Below are positions 7,500 through 16,356 of a stretch of 64,000 bases of DNA, piece after piece. The first letter of the stretch is position 1. Every line of letters begins with the position of its first letter. The stretch spans positions 62,001 through 126,000 of the forward strand of contig NZ_FNHN01000012.1 of NCBI RefSeq assembly GCF_900103525.1, read 5' to 3'. The notes beneath the pieces are model-generated. The model saw nothing but the letters and a program-made list of their open reading frames with translations. It ran no database searches and was not told the DNA's origin. The position numbers and the translations under genes are program-made. The stretch is from Bacillus sp. OK048. GTDB taxonomy: Bacteria; Bacillota; Bacilli; Bacillales; Cytobacillaceae.

Positions 7500-10172
7500 T
7501 TAAGCTGTCGTATAAACTTCCTTCTTATTCGATTCATGACGAATTGTCGCTTGGGCAGCCGCTAATCTTGCCAGCGGCACGCGGTAAGGAGAGCAACTTA
7601 CATAATCCAGTCCTGTTTTGTAGCAAAAATCAATGGATGTTTTTTCACCGCCATGTTCCCCACAGATACCTGTTTTTAATGATGGCTTTGTTTGACGACC
7701 AAGCCTTACGCCCATTTCAACTAATCTGCCAACACCTTCTTGATCAAGCACAGCAAACGGATTTTCTGGAAGTACCTTATTTTCAATATAGTTCTGCAGG
7801 AATTTCCCTTCTGCATCGTCACGGCTGTAGCCGAATGTTGTTTGTGTTAAATCGTTGGTTCCAAACGAGAAGAAATCTGCTTCTTCAGCAATTTGATCAG
7901 CGGTAATCGCTGCGCGTGGAATTTCAATCATCGTTCCAATCGTATACTCCACTTTCTTACCTGCTTCTTCTTGAACTTTTACAGCAGCATCGATCACGAG
8001 CTGGCGCATTTGTTTCAATTCATTCACATGTCCAACAAGTGGGATCATAATTTCTGGCTGCACTTCGATTCCTTTATCTGCTAGTTTAGCAGCAGCATAG
8101 AAAATCGCTTTTGCTTGCATTTCATAAATCTCCGGATAAACCATTCCCAAACGGCAGCCGCGGTGGCCGAGCATTGGATTGTATTCATCTAACTGGCGGA
8201 CCTTTTTCAACAATAATTCTTTTTTCTTCAATTCAGGTGAAGAAGGGTCAAGAATTTGCAGCTTTGTTACTTCGACTAACAGCTCTTCTTTATCAGGTAA
8301 GAATTCATGTAGCGGTGGATCCAATAATCGAATCGTAACCGGGAATCCTTGCATTGCTTCAAAAATCCCTTCAAAATCGCCTTGCTGCATTGGCAGCAGC
8401 TCATCAAGTGCTTCCTTACGCTCGTTGAAGCTTTCAGCTAAAATCATTTTTTGCACAAAAGGAATTCGCTTTAAATCCATAAACATATGCTCTGTACGGC
8501 ACAAGCCAATTCCGCCGGCACCAAATTCAAACGCTTTTCGTGCATCCTCTGGGTTATCGGCATTTGCACGAACACCAATGTTTCTTGCTTGATCTGCCCA
8601 AGCAAGTAATAGCTGGAATTCATCAGAAAGCTCTGGTTCAATCATTGGAATTTCCCCAAGCATAATTTCACCGGTTGAACCATCAATGGTAATCACATCA
8701 CCATAGTTAATAACCTGCTCTTCAACGGTAAATTGTTTAGCTTTTACATCAATTTTTAGTGCGTCGCATCCGCAAATACACGCTTTACCCATACCACGTG
8801 CCACTACTGCAGCGTGACTTGTCATGCCGCCACGGCTAGTAACAATCGCTTGTGCCGCAACAATTCCATGGATATCATCTGGTGTTGTTTCTGGTCGAAC
8901 CAGGATAACCTTTTTACCAGCATTCCCTAATTCTTCCGCTTCATCTGCATCAAAGACAACCTGACCCGTAGCCGCTCCAGGTGATGCAGGCAGACCTTTT
9001 GCCAACAAAGTACGTTGGTGTTTATCATCAATTCGACGATGGAGTAGTTGATTTAATTGATCAGGATCGACACGAAGTAACGCTGTCTTTTTATCAATAA
9101 TTCCTTCTTCCACCATTTCAACTGCAATTCGAATAGCAGCTTGTGCCGTCCGCTTGCCGTTACGGGTTTGAAGAATGAATAGTTGTCCCCGTTCCACCGT
9201 AAATTCAATGTCCTGCATTTCCTGATAATGCTGCTCCAAACGCTTGCATGTTTCAGCGAATTGCTTATACACAGCCGGCATTTCGTCTTTTAACGTTTGA
9301 ATGGGCTGTGGTGTACGAATTCCTGCTACTACATCTTCACCTTGTGCATTAATTAAATACTCCCCGTAAAGGACATGCTCACCAGTTGAAGGGTTTCGAG
9401 TAAACGCCACGCCTGTCCCTGAATCGTCCCCCATGTTGCCAAACACCATGCTTTGAATATTGACAGCTGTACCGAGGTGATCAGGAATTTTATTCAAGCG
9501 GCGGTACACGATGGCACGCTGATTATTCCATGAATCAAATACCGCATTAATCGCTAGAAATAACTGTTCCTTCGGATCCTGCGGAAACTCTTTCCTTGTA
9601 TGCTTTTTAACGATTCCTTTATAGCCTTCAATAACTTCCTTCCAATCCTCAGCACTCATTTCAGGATCTGTATGATAACCTTTACTTTCGCGTGTTTCTT
9701 CTAAAAATTGCTCAAAGTAATACGTATTGATGTCAAGGACAACGTTGCTAAACATTTGGATGAAGCGACGGTAAGAGTCATAGGCAAACCGCGGATTATT
9801 GGTTAATTTCCCCATCCCAATGACCGTTTCATCATTCATCCCCAGATTCAAGACCGTATCCATCATCCCAGGCATCGAGAATACAGAACCTGAACGGACA
9901 GAAACGAGCAGTGGATTTTCGGCATCGCCAAGTTTTTTCCCCATGTTTTCTTCTAACCGGCGGAGTGCTCCGAGTATTTGGCTTTCTACGATCGATGGAA
10001 TAGTTTTTCCTTCCACATAATAGGTATTACAAGCTTGTGTAGAAATCGTAAAACCATAAGGAACAGGTAAGCCGATCCGGGTCATTTCCGCTAGATTTGC
10101 CCCTTTTCCTCCAAGTGTTTCCTTCATATCTCCATTACCTTCATGAAATAAGTAAACGAATTTTCCCATCAT
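7500..10172 (-). CDS. ppdK: Pyruvate, phosphate dikinase
   Basis: Interconverts pyruvate + ATP + Pi and phosphoenolpyruvate + AMP + PPi, giving a gluconeogenic or PPi-driven route. Length (about 890 residues) matches the family. The N-terminal nucleotide-binding domain starts GGKGANLAEM; the mobile phosphohistidine domain has GGMTSHAAVVARG (phospho-His near residue 460, with the TSH Thr/Ser target of the regulator); the C-terminal TIM barrel has GTNDLTQ and the GICGEHGG cysteine. Three tandem ATGs (10175, 10172, 10169) follow AGAGGAG; spacing favours the second or third. The first overlaps the ppsR stop, implying translational coupling. The upstream CcpN and PpsR genes fit transcriptional and post-translational control. 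Confidence 0.97.
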   Translation of the reverse strand: MMGKFVYLFHEGNGDMKETLGGKGANLAEMTRIGLPVPYGFTISTQACNTYYVEGKTIPSIVESQILGALRRLEENMGKKLGDAENPLLVSVRSGSVFSMPGMMDTVLNLGMNDETVIGMGKLTNNPRFAYDSYRRFIQMFSNVVLDINTYYFEQFLEETRESKGYHTDPEMSAEDWKEVIEGYKGIVKKHTRKEFPQDPKEQLFLAINAVFDSWNNQRAIVYRRLNKIPDHLGTAVNIQSMVFGNMGDDSGTGVAFTRNPSTGEHVLYGEYLINAQGEDVVAGIRTPQPIQTLKDEMPAVYKQFAETCKRLEQHYQEMQDIEFTVERGQLFILQTRNGKRTAQAAIRIAVEMVEEGIIDKKTALLRVDPDQLNQLLHRRIDDKHQRTLLAKGLPASPGAATGQVVFDADEAEELGNAGKKVILVRPETTPDDIHGIVAAQAIVTSRGGMTSHAAVVARGMGKACICGCDALKIDVKAKQFTVEEQVINYGDVITIDGSTGEIMLGEIPMIEPELSDEFQLLLAWADQARNIGVRANADNPEDARKAFEFGAGGIGLCRTEHMFMDLKRIPFVQKMILAESFNERKEALDELLPMQQGDFEGIFEAMQGFPVTIRLLDPPLHEFLPDKEELLVEVTKLQILDPSSPELKKKELLLKKVRQLDEYNPMLGHRGCRLGMVYPEIYEMQAKAIFYAAAKLADKGIEVQPEIMIPLVGHVNELKQMRQLVIDAAVKVQEEAGKKVEYTIGTMIEIPRAAITADQIAEEADFFSFGTNDLTQTTFGYSRDDAEGKFLQNYIENKVLPENPFAVLDQEGVGRLVEMGVRLGRQTKPSLKTGICGEHGGEKTSIDFCYKTGLDYVSCSPYRVPLARLAAAQATIRHESNKKEVYTTA

Positions 10173-10999
10173 CATAAGCTCCTCTCTTTTTTCAACACTT
10201 CTAAAATCAATCCAGCTGTTTCTTCTATTGCTTTATTTGATACATTAATAATTGGACAGCCTACACGCTTCATGATTTTTTCTGCATAATCCAATTCATC
10301 AAGAATCCTCTCGAAGCTTGCATAACTTGCTTTGGAACCCAATCCTAACGCCTTCAGTCTTTCAACACGGATTTCGTTTAATTTATTGGGAGAAATAATT
10401 AATCCGATACAATTTTTTCTTGGAATTTCAAACAGTTCATCAGGTGCTGGAACCTCTGGAACTAATGGAACATTGGCAACCTTAAAACGTTTATGAGCCA
10501 AATACATCGATAATGGTGTCTTTGATGTCCTGGAAACGCCGATGAGAACAATATCTGCCTTGAGGATTCCTCGAGGATCACGGCCATCATCATATTTAAC
10601 GGCAAACTCAATGGCTTCTATTTTTCTAAAATACTCTTCATCTAGTTTTCTCATTAAACCAGGCTGGTGATGAGGCTTCTTGTTGAAACTAGTGGTAAAG
10701 GCATTCATTAACGGACTAAGCAAGTCCACCGCGTTAATGTTCTCTTCTGCTGCGCGGCGGTCTAAATATTCCTTTAAAATCGGCACAACAATCGTATAAG
10801 CGATAATCGCCTTACCTGTTTTTGCGAGAACAATAATATCCTCGATGTCTTCTAAATCCTCCACATAGGAATTGCGGCGTATCTCAACATTGCCACCGTT
10901 AAATTGTGTTGCTACAGCTTTTACAACAAACTCTGCTGTTTCCCCAACGGAGTCTGAAACCACATAAACAACTTCTTTCTCTACAAAAATCTCTGCCAT
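10172..10999 (-). CDS. ppsR: Pyruvate phosphate dikinase regulatory protein (PpsR/PDRP)
   Basis: 275-residue DUF299 protein. In this family it is a bifunctional ADP-dependent kinase and Pi-dependent phosphorylase acting on the Thr/Ser beside the catalytic His of PPDK or PEP synthase. The P-loop-like GVSRTSKTPLSMYLA (about residues 154-168) and the N-terminal VVSDSVGETAEFV are typical. It lies 5 bp after ccpN and overlaps ppdK, so enzyme and regulator are made from one transcript. The B. subtilis relative is yqfL beside ccpN; the presence of ppdK here shows its target directly. Confidence 0.95.
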   Translation of the reverse strand: MAEIFVEKEVVYVVSDSVGETAEFVVKAVATQFNGGNVEIRRNSYVEDLEDIEDIIVLAKTGKAIIAYTIVVPILKEYLDRRAAEENINAVDLLSPLMNAFTTSFNKKPHHQPGLMRKLDEEYFRKIEAIEFAVKYDDGRDPRGILKADIVLIGVSRTSKTPLSMYLAHKRFKVANVPLVPEVPAPDELFEIPRKNCIGLIISPNKLNEIRVERLKALGLGSKASYASFERILDELDYAEKIMKRVGCPIINVSNKAIEETAGLILEVLKKERSL

Positions 11000-11004
11000 C
11001 CCCT

Positions 11005-11646
11005 TTATATTGAATTTTGCTCCATGATTTCTAGATATGCTCGTGTAATCGTTGTTTTTGTAATCCGACCGATTAGTAAATATGTATGATTGCCGGGATT
11101 GATTTCTTTCACGACAGGTAAGGAGTCAATGCGATTCGTGATCATCCTTTTAGCAGCCTCTAGTAATGTTTCTTCCGGTGTAATGGTCATAATATTAGGC
11201 ATTCTCGTCATGATGACGCTGCAAGGCAATTCTTGCAAGTCTTGATTTCCAATTGCTGACCTAAGCAAATCTTTTCTTGATATGACGCCTGCTAAATAAC
11301 CGCTGCTGTCTACCGCATAAAGCGTCCCTACATCTTCTAAAAATAATTGCACAATGGCGTCATATACAGAGGTAGATTTTTCAACTACAATTGGACGTGC
11401 TTTATAATCAGCCACTTTTTGGTGCAGAAATTTTTCTGCTTGTAGCCTAACTTCATAATTATGATTGAAAAAGTAACCTACCCGAGGTCTGGCATCCAAA
11501 TTTCCCGCCATCGTTAAGATCGCTAAGTCTGGTCGTAATGCTGCTCTAGTTAAAGAAAGCTTTTCAGCAATTTGTTGTCCAGTAATCGGTCCGCTTTCTT
11601 TCACAATCTTGAGAATTGCATCTTGGCGTTTCGACAGTTTAATCAC
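11005..11646 (-). CDS. ccpN: CcpN-type transcriptional repressor of gluconeogenesis
   Basis: 213 residues. An N-terminal winged helix (residues 1-65: LSKRQDAILKIVKESGPITG, LTRAALRPDLAIL, AGNLDARPRVGYFF) is followed by two CBS domains (about 80-205) that in CcpN sense adenine nucleotides. In B. subtilis CcpN represses gapB and pckA on glucose. Placement 5 bp upstream of ppsR and in one operon with ppdK suggests that the PEP-forming step is under the same control in this organism. Start ATG at 11646; upstream DNA is AT-rich with -10-like TATA tracts, but I cannot assign a CcpN site. Confidence 0.94.
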   Translation of the reverse strand: MIKLSKRQDAILKIVKESGPITGQQIAEKLSLTRAALRPDLAILTMAGNLDARPRVGYFFNHNYEVRLQAEKFLHQKVADYKARPIVVEKSTSVYDAIVQLFLEDVGTLYAVDSSGYLAGVISRKDLLRSAIGNQDLQELPCSVIMTRMPNIMTITPEETLLEAAKRMITNRIDSLPVVKEINPGNHTYLLIGRITKTTITRAYLEIMEQNSI

Positions 11647-11773
11647 ATTGACCCCCTTTTCAATTTAATTAGCTCTAATGTGTTATACTTTATTTATATA
11701 TAGTATATAACATTTATACACTATGCGGTACAATTAGTTCAACATATTTTTTACAAAAAAGTAAAAATGCAAA

Positions 11774-11800
11774 AAGCCGAACTAATTAAAAGTTCGGCTT
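11774..11800 (-). terminator. Terminator of the MFS transporter gene
   Basis: AAGCCGAACT / AGTTCGGCTT stem whose right arm overlaps the MFS stop codon; on the minus strand it is followed by TTT and another T-run. Confidence 0.75.
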
Positions 11801-13064
11801 AAGATGTACCTAATACAGTTTTAATAACTTTTTCTTCTTTAATGATCAAAACACCAATCAATCCCATCAAAGAAAATAGGATAGGTATCGCAAATCCATA
11901 ATGATAGCCAATATTTATAGATTGTTGAGGAAATAGATCTAGTATATATCCGAATACAATCGGCAATAAAACGGCACTTAAAAACCCCCCCATATTGGCA
12001 AATCCTGTAACAACACCTACTTCTTTCTTAGGGAAGGATTCCCTCACCACCGCGAAGGTTAATGAGCTTGCTCCACTACCAAAACCGATGATAAAAAGCA
12101 AAGCCACTACGATCATAATTGGAGGTTTCACACCAGATAAAAACAGCACCATCCAATTAATCAACACAATAATATGAATAAGGGTGTAGATTTTTTTAAT
12201 AGAATTCAGTCTGCTAGTAACCCAGCTGATAAAAGGACCACCAATCATGGCTCCAAAAAGACCATACATGATAAGCTGACTTGCCTCTGAAAGTGATAGT
12301 CCCAATACATGAATTCCATATGGAACTCCCCATGAACCAATAAATCCTATATAGGTACCGACCAACCCAAAGTGACAGAGGAAGGTAGCCCAAGCTTGGC
12401 GAGTAGAAAAAATACGGCGAAGTATCGCCCATACACTTTCCCGTGCTTTTACAGACCTCTTTTTACTTTCGAAATCATTTTTGAATATTTTTTTAGGCTT
12501 TGAAACGAGAACTGTATAAAGTAAATAAGAGAATACCGCTAAAATAATTCCGATGCTAAGGAATGTCGTTCGCCAGCCAGAGTATGAAATCCATATCGAA
12601 TAAGGGACGGTAGCTACTAATGAACCAAGACCCGCAACCAGTGAAATTAATCCTAACAATCTAATAAATTCGTTTGCCTTAAACCACTGATTTAAGATTA
12701 AAACCAAGTTAACAAAAATAGTTGCATCCCCCGTCCCTACTAAAAGTCGAGAGAAAATCATTACATATTCATTGGGGGAAAGACTGTAGAGAAGGGTTCC
12801 AAGCCCAGTAAGGAGTGTCCCGATTATAAGAAATTGATTGGGCCCATATCGATCAGATAATAAACCAGCAGGGATTTGAAATCCTGCATAGGCTAAAAAT
12901 TGTATACTGCTCATAAGGCCGATGATAGAAGCTGAAACGTGAAATTCCTTCATTAATTGGTCGGTAATAAGTCCTGGCGCTGTTCTTTGGCTTACAATTA
13001 AAAAGTAAGCGAATAAGGCCGTACCAAATACCACCCAGCGATAACCGCTTTCCTGTTTTTTCAT
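11799..13064 (-). CDS. Major facilitator superfamily transporter
   Basis: 421 residues with about 12 hydrophobic helices and a central basic loop (about residues 190-215, SKPKKIFKNDFESKKRSVK). The MFS loop 2-3 signature appears as GLLSDRYGPNQFL, and SRLLVGTGDA lies in helix 4. A single-gene unit with its own terminator. General resemblance is to organic-anion or sugar-acid exchangers of the MFS, but substrate residues are not recognisable and no adjacent enzyme points to a ligand. Downstream lies the decayed deacetylase fragment, and upstream are the CcpN genes on the same strand. Confidence 0.85.
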   Translation of the reverse strand: MKKQESGYRWVVFGTALFAYFLIVSQRTAPGLITDQLMKEFHVSASIIGLMSSIQFLAYAGFQIPAGLLSDRYGPNQFLIIGTLLTGLGTLLYSLSPNEYVMIFSRLLVGTGDATIFVNLVLILNQWFKANEFIRLLGLISLVAGLGSLVATVPYSIWISYSGWRTTFLSIGIILAVFSYLLYTVLVSKPKKIFKNDFESKKRSVKARESVWAILRRIFSTRQAWATFLCHFGLVGTYIGFIGSWGVPYGIHVLGLSLSEASQLIMYGLFGAMIGGPFISWVTSRLNSIKKIYTLIHIIVLINWMVLFLSGVKPPIMIVVALLFIIGFGSGASSLTFAVVRESFPKKEVGVVTGFANMGGFLSAVLLPIVFGYILDLFPQQSINIGYHYGFAIPILFSLMGLIGVLIIKEEKVIKTVLGTS

Positions 13065-13226
13065 CGTAGTGTAACCTCTTCCCTTTAAAATTTCTACTGT
13101 TTAAGGCTACTTTGTTTCTGAATTTAAATTCTACCATGTTTATCCTTTTACTAAAACAAAAACACCCACAAACAACGTTTGTGAATGTTTCAAATTTGAT
13201 CTTAAACAGTTATTTTAATATGATTA

Positions 13227-13320
13227 AATTAGTCTTGTACAAGAACAAAGTAATGCTGGTGTTGAGCTTTGGAATGATGGTAAACCTCTAAATACTATCT
13301 TATTTTCTTAAAAACAGGAG
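13227..13320 (+). pseudogene. Decayed fragment of the secreted deacetylase gene
   Basis: About 94 bp closely matching 4497-4590, the part of the deacetylase gene that encodes the end of the signal peptide through LNTG. Roughly three quarters of positions agree, with a 1-bp deletion near the end that breaks the frame. No more of the gene follows: the next bases form a terminator. A relic of a second copy or of an ectopic duplication; it is not coding. Confidence 0.8.
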
Positions 13321-13327
13321 AAATAAT

Positions 13328-13358
13328 AAAGCCCTCTTTCACTATAGAAGAGGGCTTT
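13328..13358 (-). terminator. Terminator of the nucleosidase lipoprotein gene
   Basis: AAAGCCCTCTT / AAGAGGGCTTT perfect 11-bp stem, T-rich on the minus-strand side, 95 bp beyond the stop of the lipoprotein gene. Confidence 0.7.
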
Positions 13359-13452
13359 ACCTTCATTTACAATTAGCACACCTTCTTAATTTTTCATTGA
13401 AGTAGTGGCTGAAATTTATAAGATGGGCTACTGTAAAGGTAATTTTACTATT

Positions 13453-14328
13453 TTACTTGCTTTTCATCATAGATATATATTCTTTAACAACTTCATAAAC
13501 ATAGGCTTGATTGGCTGATGCTGTACCCGGATCGTAAGTACCGCCATTTGTTTTATTATTCGAAAGGATTCGGATACCCAAGAAGGCTACGTCATAAGCA
13601 TCGGCAATTTGTGCTACTGAGGCACCTTCCATTTCCTCTACATCAGTACCGTAAATCTCATGAATCCATTTAATTCGATCCACTTCACTATTCCAAAAAT
13701 CTGCTGAACCAATCGTACCTTCGACAATTTTCCCCTTTGTGTAGGTGTCTCTTACTGCATTTGCGGCTGCTAGTAAATCCTTATCGCCGTAGTAGTATCT
13801 GACTTTATTCGCACTATCGTCTGATCCGCTTCCTTCCGAAGCCATTAAGTCCATCGGAATCCAGGTAGTGGGATCCATTCCTTGGCCTTCATCCATATTT
13901 GTTGTTTTTAATGAACCAATGTTTGTCGTTCTTTCCCCTAACACAATGTCAAATACATTTAGCTCTGGATTATGTCCGCCTGATGTACCTTGGTTGATGA
14001 TGGCGATAGGATTATATTTTTCAATTGCCAATGCTGTTGCTGCAGCTGCATTTTCCATTCCCTTTCCTGTTTTAGTCACAATAACAGGGTAATTGTTAAG
14101 CTTACCTTTATAAAAAACAAATTTACCTGATTTTTCCACTTTTACCTTATCTAATTTTTCTGCAAAATATTCAGCTTCTATAGGCATTGGACCTTGAATG
14201 ATGATGGGTCTCTGGGCCCCTTCTACTTTTGTTTCATTTAGTAAAGATGAATTACATCCTGCAAGCATAAATAACGTGGCTGAAATAGTTGCTACCGAAG
14301 CGAATTTCTTAAACATTTTGTTTTTCAT
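13453..14328 (-). CDS. Secreted nucleoside phosphorylase/nucleosidase-like lipoprotein
   Basis: 291 residues. The start follows AGAGGAGAT; the signal peptide ends in the lipobox FMLAGC, so the enzyme should be tethered outside the membrane. The body is a PNP/UDP-phosphorylase superfamily fold: GPMPIEAEYF start, TGKGMENAAAATALA, NQGTSGG and the nucleoside-binding EMEGASVAQIA. In MTA/SAH nucleosidases the general acid lies in RAISD; here the matching stretch is GIRILSNNK, with Asn for Asp. In trimeric purine nucleoside phosphorylases an Asn contacts 6-oxopurines, so guanosine or inosine is a reasonable substrate guess. A guanine-class riboswitch upstream supports a role in purine salvage. Substrate and mechanism remain inference. 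Confidence 0.82.
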   Translation of the reverse strand: MKNKMFKKFASVATISATLFMLAGCNSSLLNETKVEGAQRPIIIQGPMPIEAEYFAEKLDKVKVEKSGKFVFYKGKLNNYPVIVTKTGKGMENAAAATALAIEKYNPIAIINQGTSGGHNPELNVFDIVLGERTTNIGSLKTTNMDEGQGMDPTTWIPMDLMASEGSGSDDSANKVRYYYGDKDLLAAANAVRDTYTKGKIVEGTIGSADFWNSEVDRIKWIHEIYGTDVEEMEGASVAQIADAYDVAFLGIRILSNNKTNGGTYDPGTASANQAYVYEVVKEYISMMKSK

Positions 14329-14381
14329 AAATAATATCTCCTCTTTTTCTAGTTGTTTGATATACTCGCTAATTGGTCCAA

Positions 14382-14586
14382 AAGAAAAAGGCCTAGAAAA
14401 ACGCAGAATCTCTCCTGCCTTCTAGACCCTCAAAAGTCAAAGTATAAATAATATAGCAAAAAATTGCTAAATCATTAATTGCAGCGGCTAGGTATGCCGA
14501 ACAGCCCAATACTTTAACTCGTAGTCTAGTTCGTTTATTGGGAACCAGGTAGAGACACTCAGACCATATTACCGAGTATATACGAG
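14382..14586 (-). promoter_or_regulatory. Guanine-class purine riboswitch with terminator
   Basis: On the minus strand the aptamer (14586-14518) has a P1 formed by CTCGTA and TACGAG, a P2 region followed by the conserved J2/3 core TCTCTACC, a P3 with CTGGTTC / GAACTAG, and J3/1 ACT. The base at the specificity position is C, as in guanine/hypoxanthine aptamers; adenine aptamers have U. About 90 nt further on, a terminator stem (GGTCTAGAA with TTTTCTAGGCC, 14390-14428) ends in TTTTTCTTTT, so ligand binding should switch off the lipoprotein gene starting at 14328. Confidence 0.93.
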
Positions 14587-14795
14587 TAATGATTACTAAG
14601 ATTATTACTTTGTTAATATAACAAACTTACAATAGATTTTCAATCAAAATATGAACATTAATTTTAAAAAACTATTTAACGTTCGTGTTTTATGAGTAAA
14701 GTACCGAAAAAGCGGATAAATATTACCTATTTATTATTGAAATCTTAAAACACTGTTCCTGACTCCCGGTCTCTTTTTTAAGCACCGATAATAGC

Positions 14796-14827
14796 AAAAA
14801 AACCGAACTTATAAAAGTTCGGTTTTT
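14796..14827 (-). terminator. Terminator of the tRNA-Gly/tRNA-Ile unit
   Basis: AAAAACCGAACTT / AAGTTCGGTTTTT with a tiny loop, 19 bp beyond the tRNA-Ile 3' end, with U-run on the minus strand. Confidence 0.75.
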
Positions 14828-14845
14828 GTATCATACGTTATGAAG

Positions 14846-14919
<74 letters not shown>

Positions 14920-14930
14920 TTGAGATAATT

Positions 14931-15004
14931 TGGAGCGGGTGATGAGAATCGAACTCACAACATCAGCTTGGAAGGCTGAGGTTTTACCACTAAACTACAC
15001 CCGC
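14931..15004 (-). tRNA. tRNA-Gly (anticodon UCC)
   Basis: Cloverleaf with acceptor GCGGGTG / CACCCGC, anticodon loop CTTCCAA (anticodon at 14970-14972), and T-arm GAGTTCGATTCTC. Unlike the neighbouring tRNA-Ile, the CCA end is encoded (14931-14933). Confidence 0.97.
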
Positions 15005-15078
15005 AAATAGCATCCATTTTTCAACGCCCTAAGAAATAATACATCAAAAATTATATCACCCTAGAAATAAGTTGTAAA

Positions 15079-15354
15079 CTACTTCTTATCTATTTCAAGT
15101 TGTTTAAATTTATCCAATAATTGTCGTGAATCGCCTGCTTCAATAAATTCCCCATTTACAATTGCATAGGGAGATATTTTACATTCCTCACATCTACTTT
15201 GACAATTGTACTCTTTAAATTCAATATTTTTTTTACTTAGAAAAGTACTGTATTCATTTTGTAACTCTTCAGGTAGAAACCTGTCGAGGTTTTTTTCACA
15301 AAAATCAATTTTCAACTTTCTTTCTTTTGTAAAAAGTTTCGTAATAAAATTCAT
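15079..15354 (-). CDS. DUF1450 family protein (YuzB-like)
   Basis: About 91 residues from the ATG at 15354, with GTGGAG upstream; an in-frame start at 15381 has a ribosome site too close. The sequence has an early FCEKN cysteine and a C-terminal block CQSRCEECKISPYAIVNGEF with three closely spaced cysteines, the pattern of the DUF1450/YuzB group. The cysteines suggest metal or redox chemistry, but no function is established. Stands alone downstream of the small basic protein gene. Confidence 0.75.
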   Translation of the reverse strand: MNFITKLFTKERKLKIDFCEKNLDRFLPEELQNEYSTFLSKKNIEFKEYNCQSRCEECKISPYAIVNGEFIEAGDSRQLLDKFKQLEIDKK

Positions 15355-15431
15355 AGGCTGAACATCTCCACTGCTTGTCATTACCTCTAGTATATCAATT
15401 TTTCTTTTTTATTTCTTCTTTTAAACATGAT

Positions 15432-15466
15432 AAAAGAGCATCCTTGGTCATGGTAGGCTGCTCTTT
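15432..15466 (-). terminator. Terminator of the FbpB-like gene
   Basis: AAAAGAGCA / TGCTCTTT stem with extra CC/GG pairing, 24 bp beyond the small ORF stop; TTTTA on the minus-strand side. Confidence 0.55.
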
Positions 15467-15489
15467 GTTAACTTCTATTCATGAGGTAA

Positions 15490-15612
15490 TTACCTTTTTG
15501 AATGTTTATTATCAATTTTTGTCTCAATTCTTGCCATCGCTTTAACATCACTTTTTAATTCTTGCTTATTGTCATTTACTAGTTTCTTAAAGCTTAGAGT
15601 ACGTTTTCTCAT
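15490..15612 (-). CDS. FbpB-family small basic protein
   Basis: 40-residue ORF from an ATG at 15612 preceded by GTGGAGGAGAAA. It begins MRKRTLSFKKLVNDNKQEL and continues with KAMARIETKID, the layout of Bacillus Fur-regulated basic proteins (FbpB). These act with the FsrA small RNA in the iron-sparing response. It is highly basic, has no membrane segment, and has its own terminator. I do not see a convincing Fur box upstream, so iron control is inferred only from family membership. Confidence 0.72.
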   Translation of the reverse strand: MRKRTLSFKKLVNDNKQELKSDVKAMARIETKIDNKHSKR

Positions 15613-15828
15613 TTTCTCCTCCACCTTTCTATGTTTCTATTATACTAAAGTTAGAAAGGTTAGTATAAGTCCAAATATTACAATTTTTTGAACATTTTTG
15701 AAATTATTCAATTATAACATTTAAAGAGGCTAGATTTAGGTTTTGGTAAATATTGTTTATTTTGAAATACTCCCTTATACTAATTCTTGTATCTAGAATA
15801 GATTATTAATAGAAGTGAGGTAGTTATA

Positions 15829-16200
15829 ATGAAACTTGGCGCATTTTCTGTGAGTTTAACTGTAAAGGACATTCATTTATCAAAATCATTTTACGAAAAC
15901 CTAGGATTTCAAGCGTTTGGCGGAGATATAAACCAAAACTGGCTTATTATGAAGAACGAGGATACCATCATTGGCTTATTCCAAGGTATGTTTGAAAAGA
16001 ACGTCCTAACGTTTAATCCCGGATGGAATCAAAATGCCGAAAATCTCGAATCGTTTACTGACATTCGAGACCTGCAAAAACAGCTAAAAGAAAAAGGGGT
16101 AAAAATACTGACTGAAGCCAATGAGGCAAGTGAAGGACCCGCACATTTGACACTAGAAGATCCGGATGGAAATCAGATCCTTTTAGATCAACACAGATGA
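15829..16200 (+). CDS. VOC/glyoxalase-fold protein
   Basis: 123 residues in two beta-alpha-beta-beta-beta repeats: FSVSLTVKDIHLSKSFYENL at the start, then GPAHLTLEDPDGNQILLDQ at the end. This is the vicinal-oxygen-chelate fold used by glyoxalases, fosfomycin-resistance enzymes and binding proteins. Start ATG after GAAGTGAGG. A monocistronic gene between convergent units. No residue set distinguishes lyase, dioxygenase or ligand-binding roles, so no specific activity is claimed. Confidence 0.8.
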   Translation: MKLGAFSVSLTVKDIHLSKSFYENLGFQAFGGDINQNWLIMKNEDTIIGLFQGMFEKNVLTFNPGWNQNAENLESFTDIRDLQKQLKEKGVKILTEANEASEGPAHLTLEDPDGNQILLDQHR

Positions 16201-16256
16201 AATAGGAATAACAGTACACGGTAAAACCTATACCTCTTAGGTCAAAACAATAAAAG

Positions 16257-16306
16257 GAAGACTGTTCAACAAGTCGCATTCACATTCGACATTTGAAACA
16301 GTCTTC
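16257..16306. terminator. Bidirectional terminator between convergent genes
   Basis: GAAGACTGTT / AACAGTCTTC stem with inner AAGTCG / CGACATT pairing. Serves the VOC gene and the meta-cleavage operon. Confidence 0.6.
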
Positions 16307-16356
16307 ATTCTTGATAACTTATTATAACGTGCTAAAATAATTCCTCTTTGTTAAAA

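Noticed and set aside
13170..13190. CACAAAC / GTTTGTG hairpin as a terminator of the MFS leader
   Set aside because: Short stem without a T-run and no transcript that would need it; left unassigned.
14796..14827. Independent small RNA upstream of the tRNAs
   Set aside because: The hairpin fits a terminator for the minus-strand tRNA unit, with a T-run and short distance, and no promoter-like element is needed to explain it.
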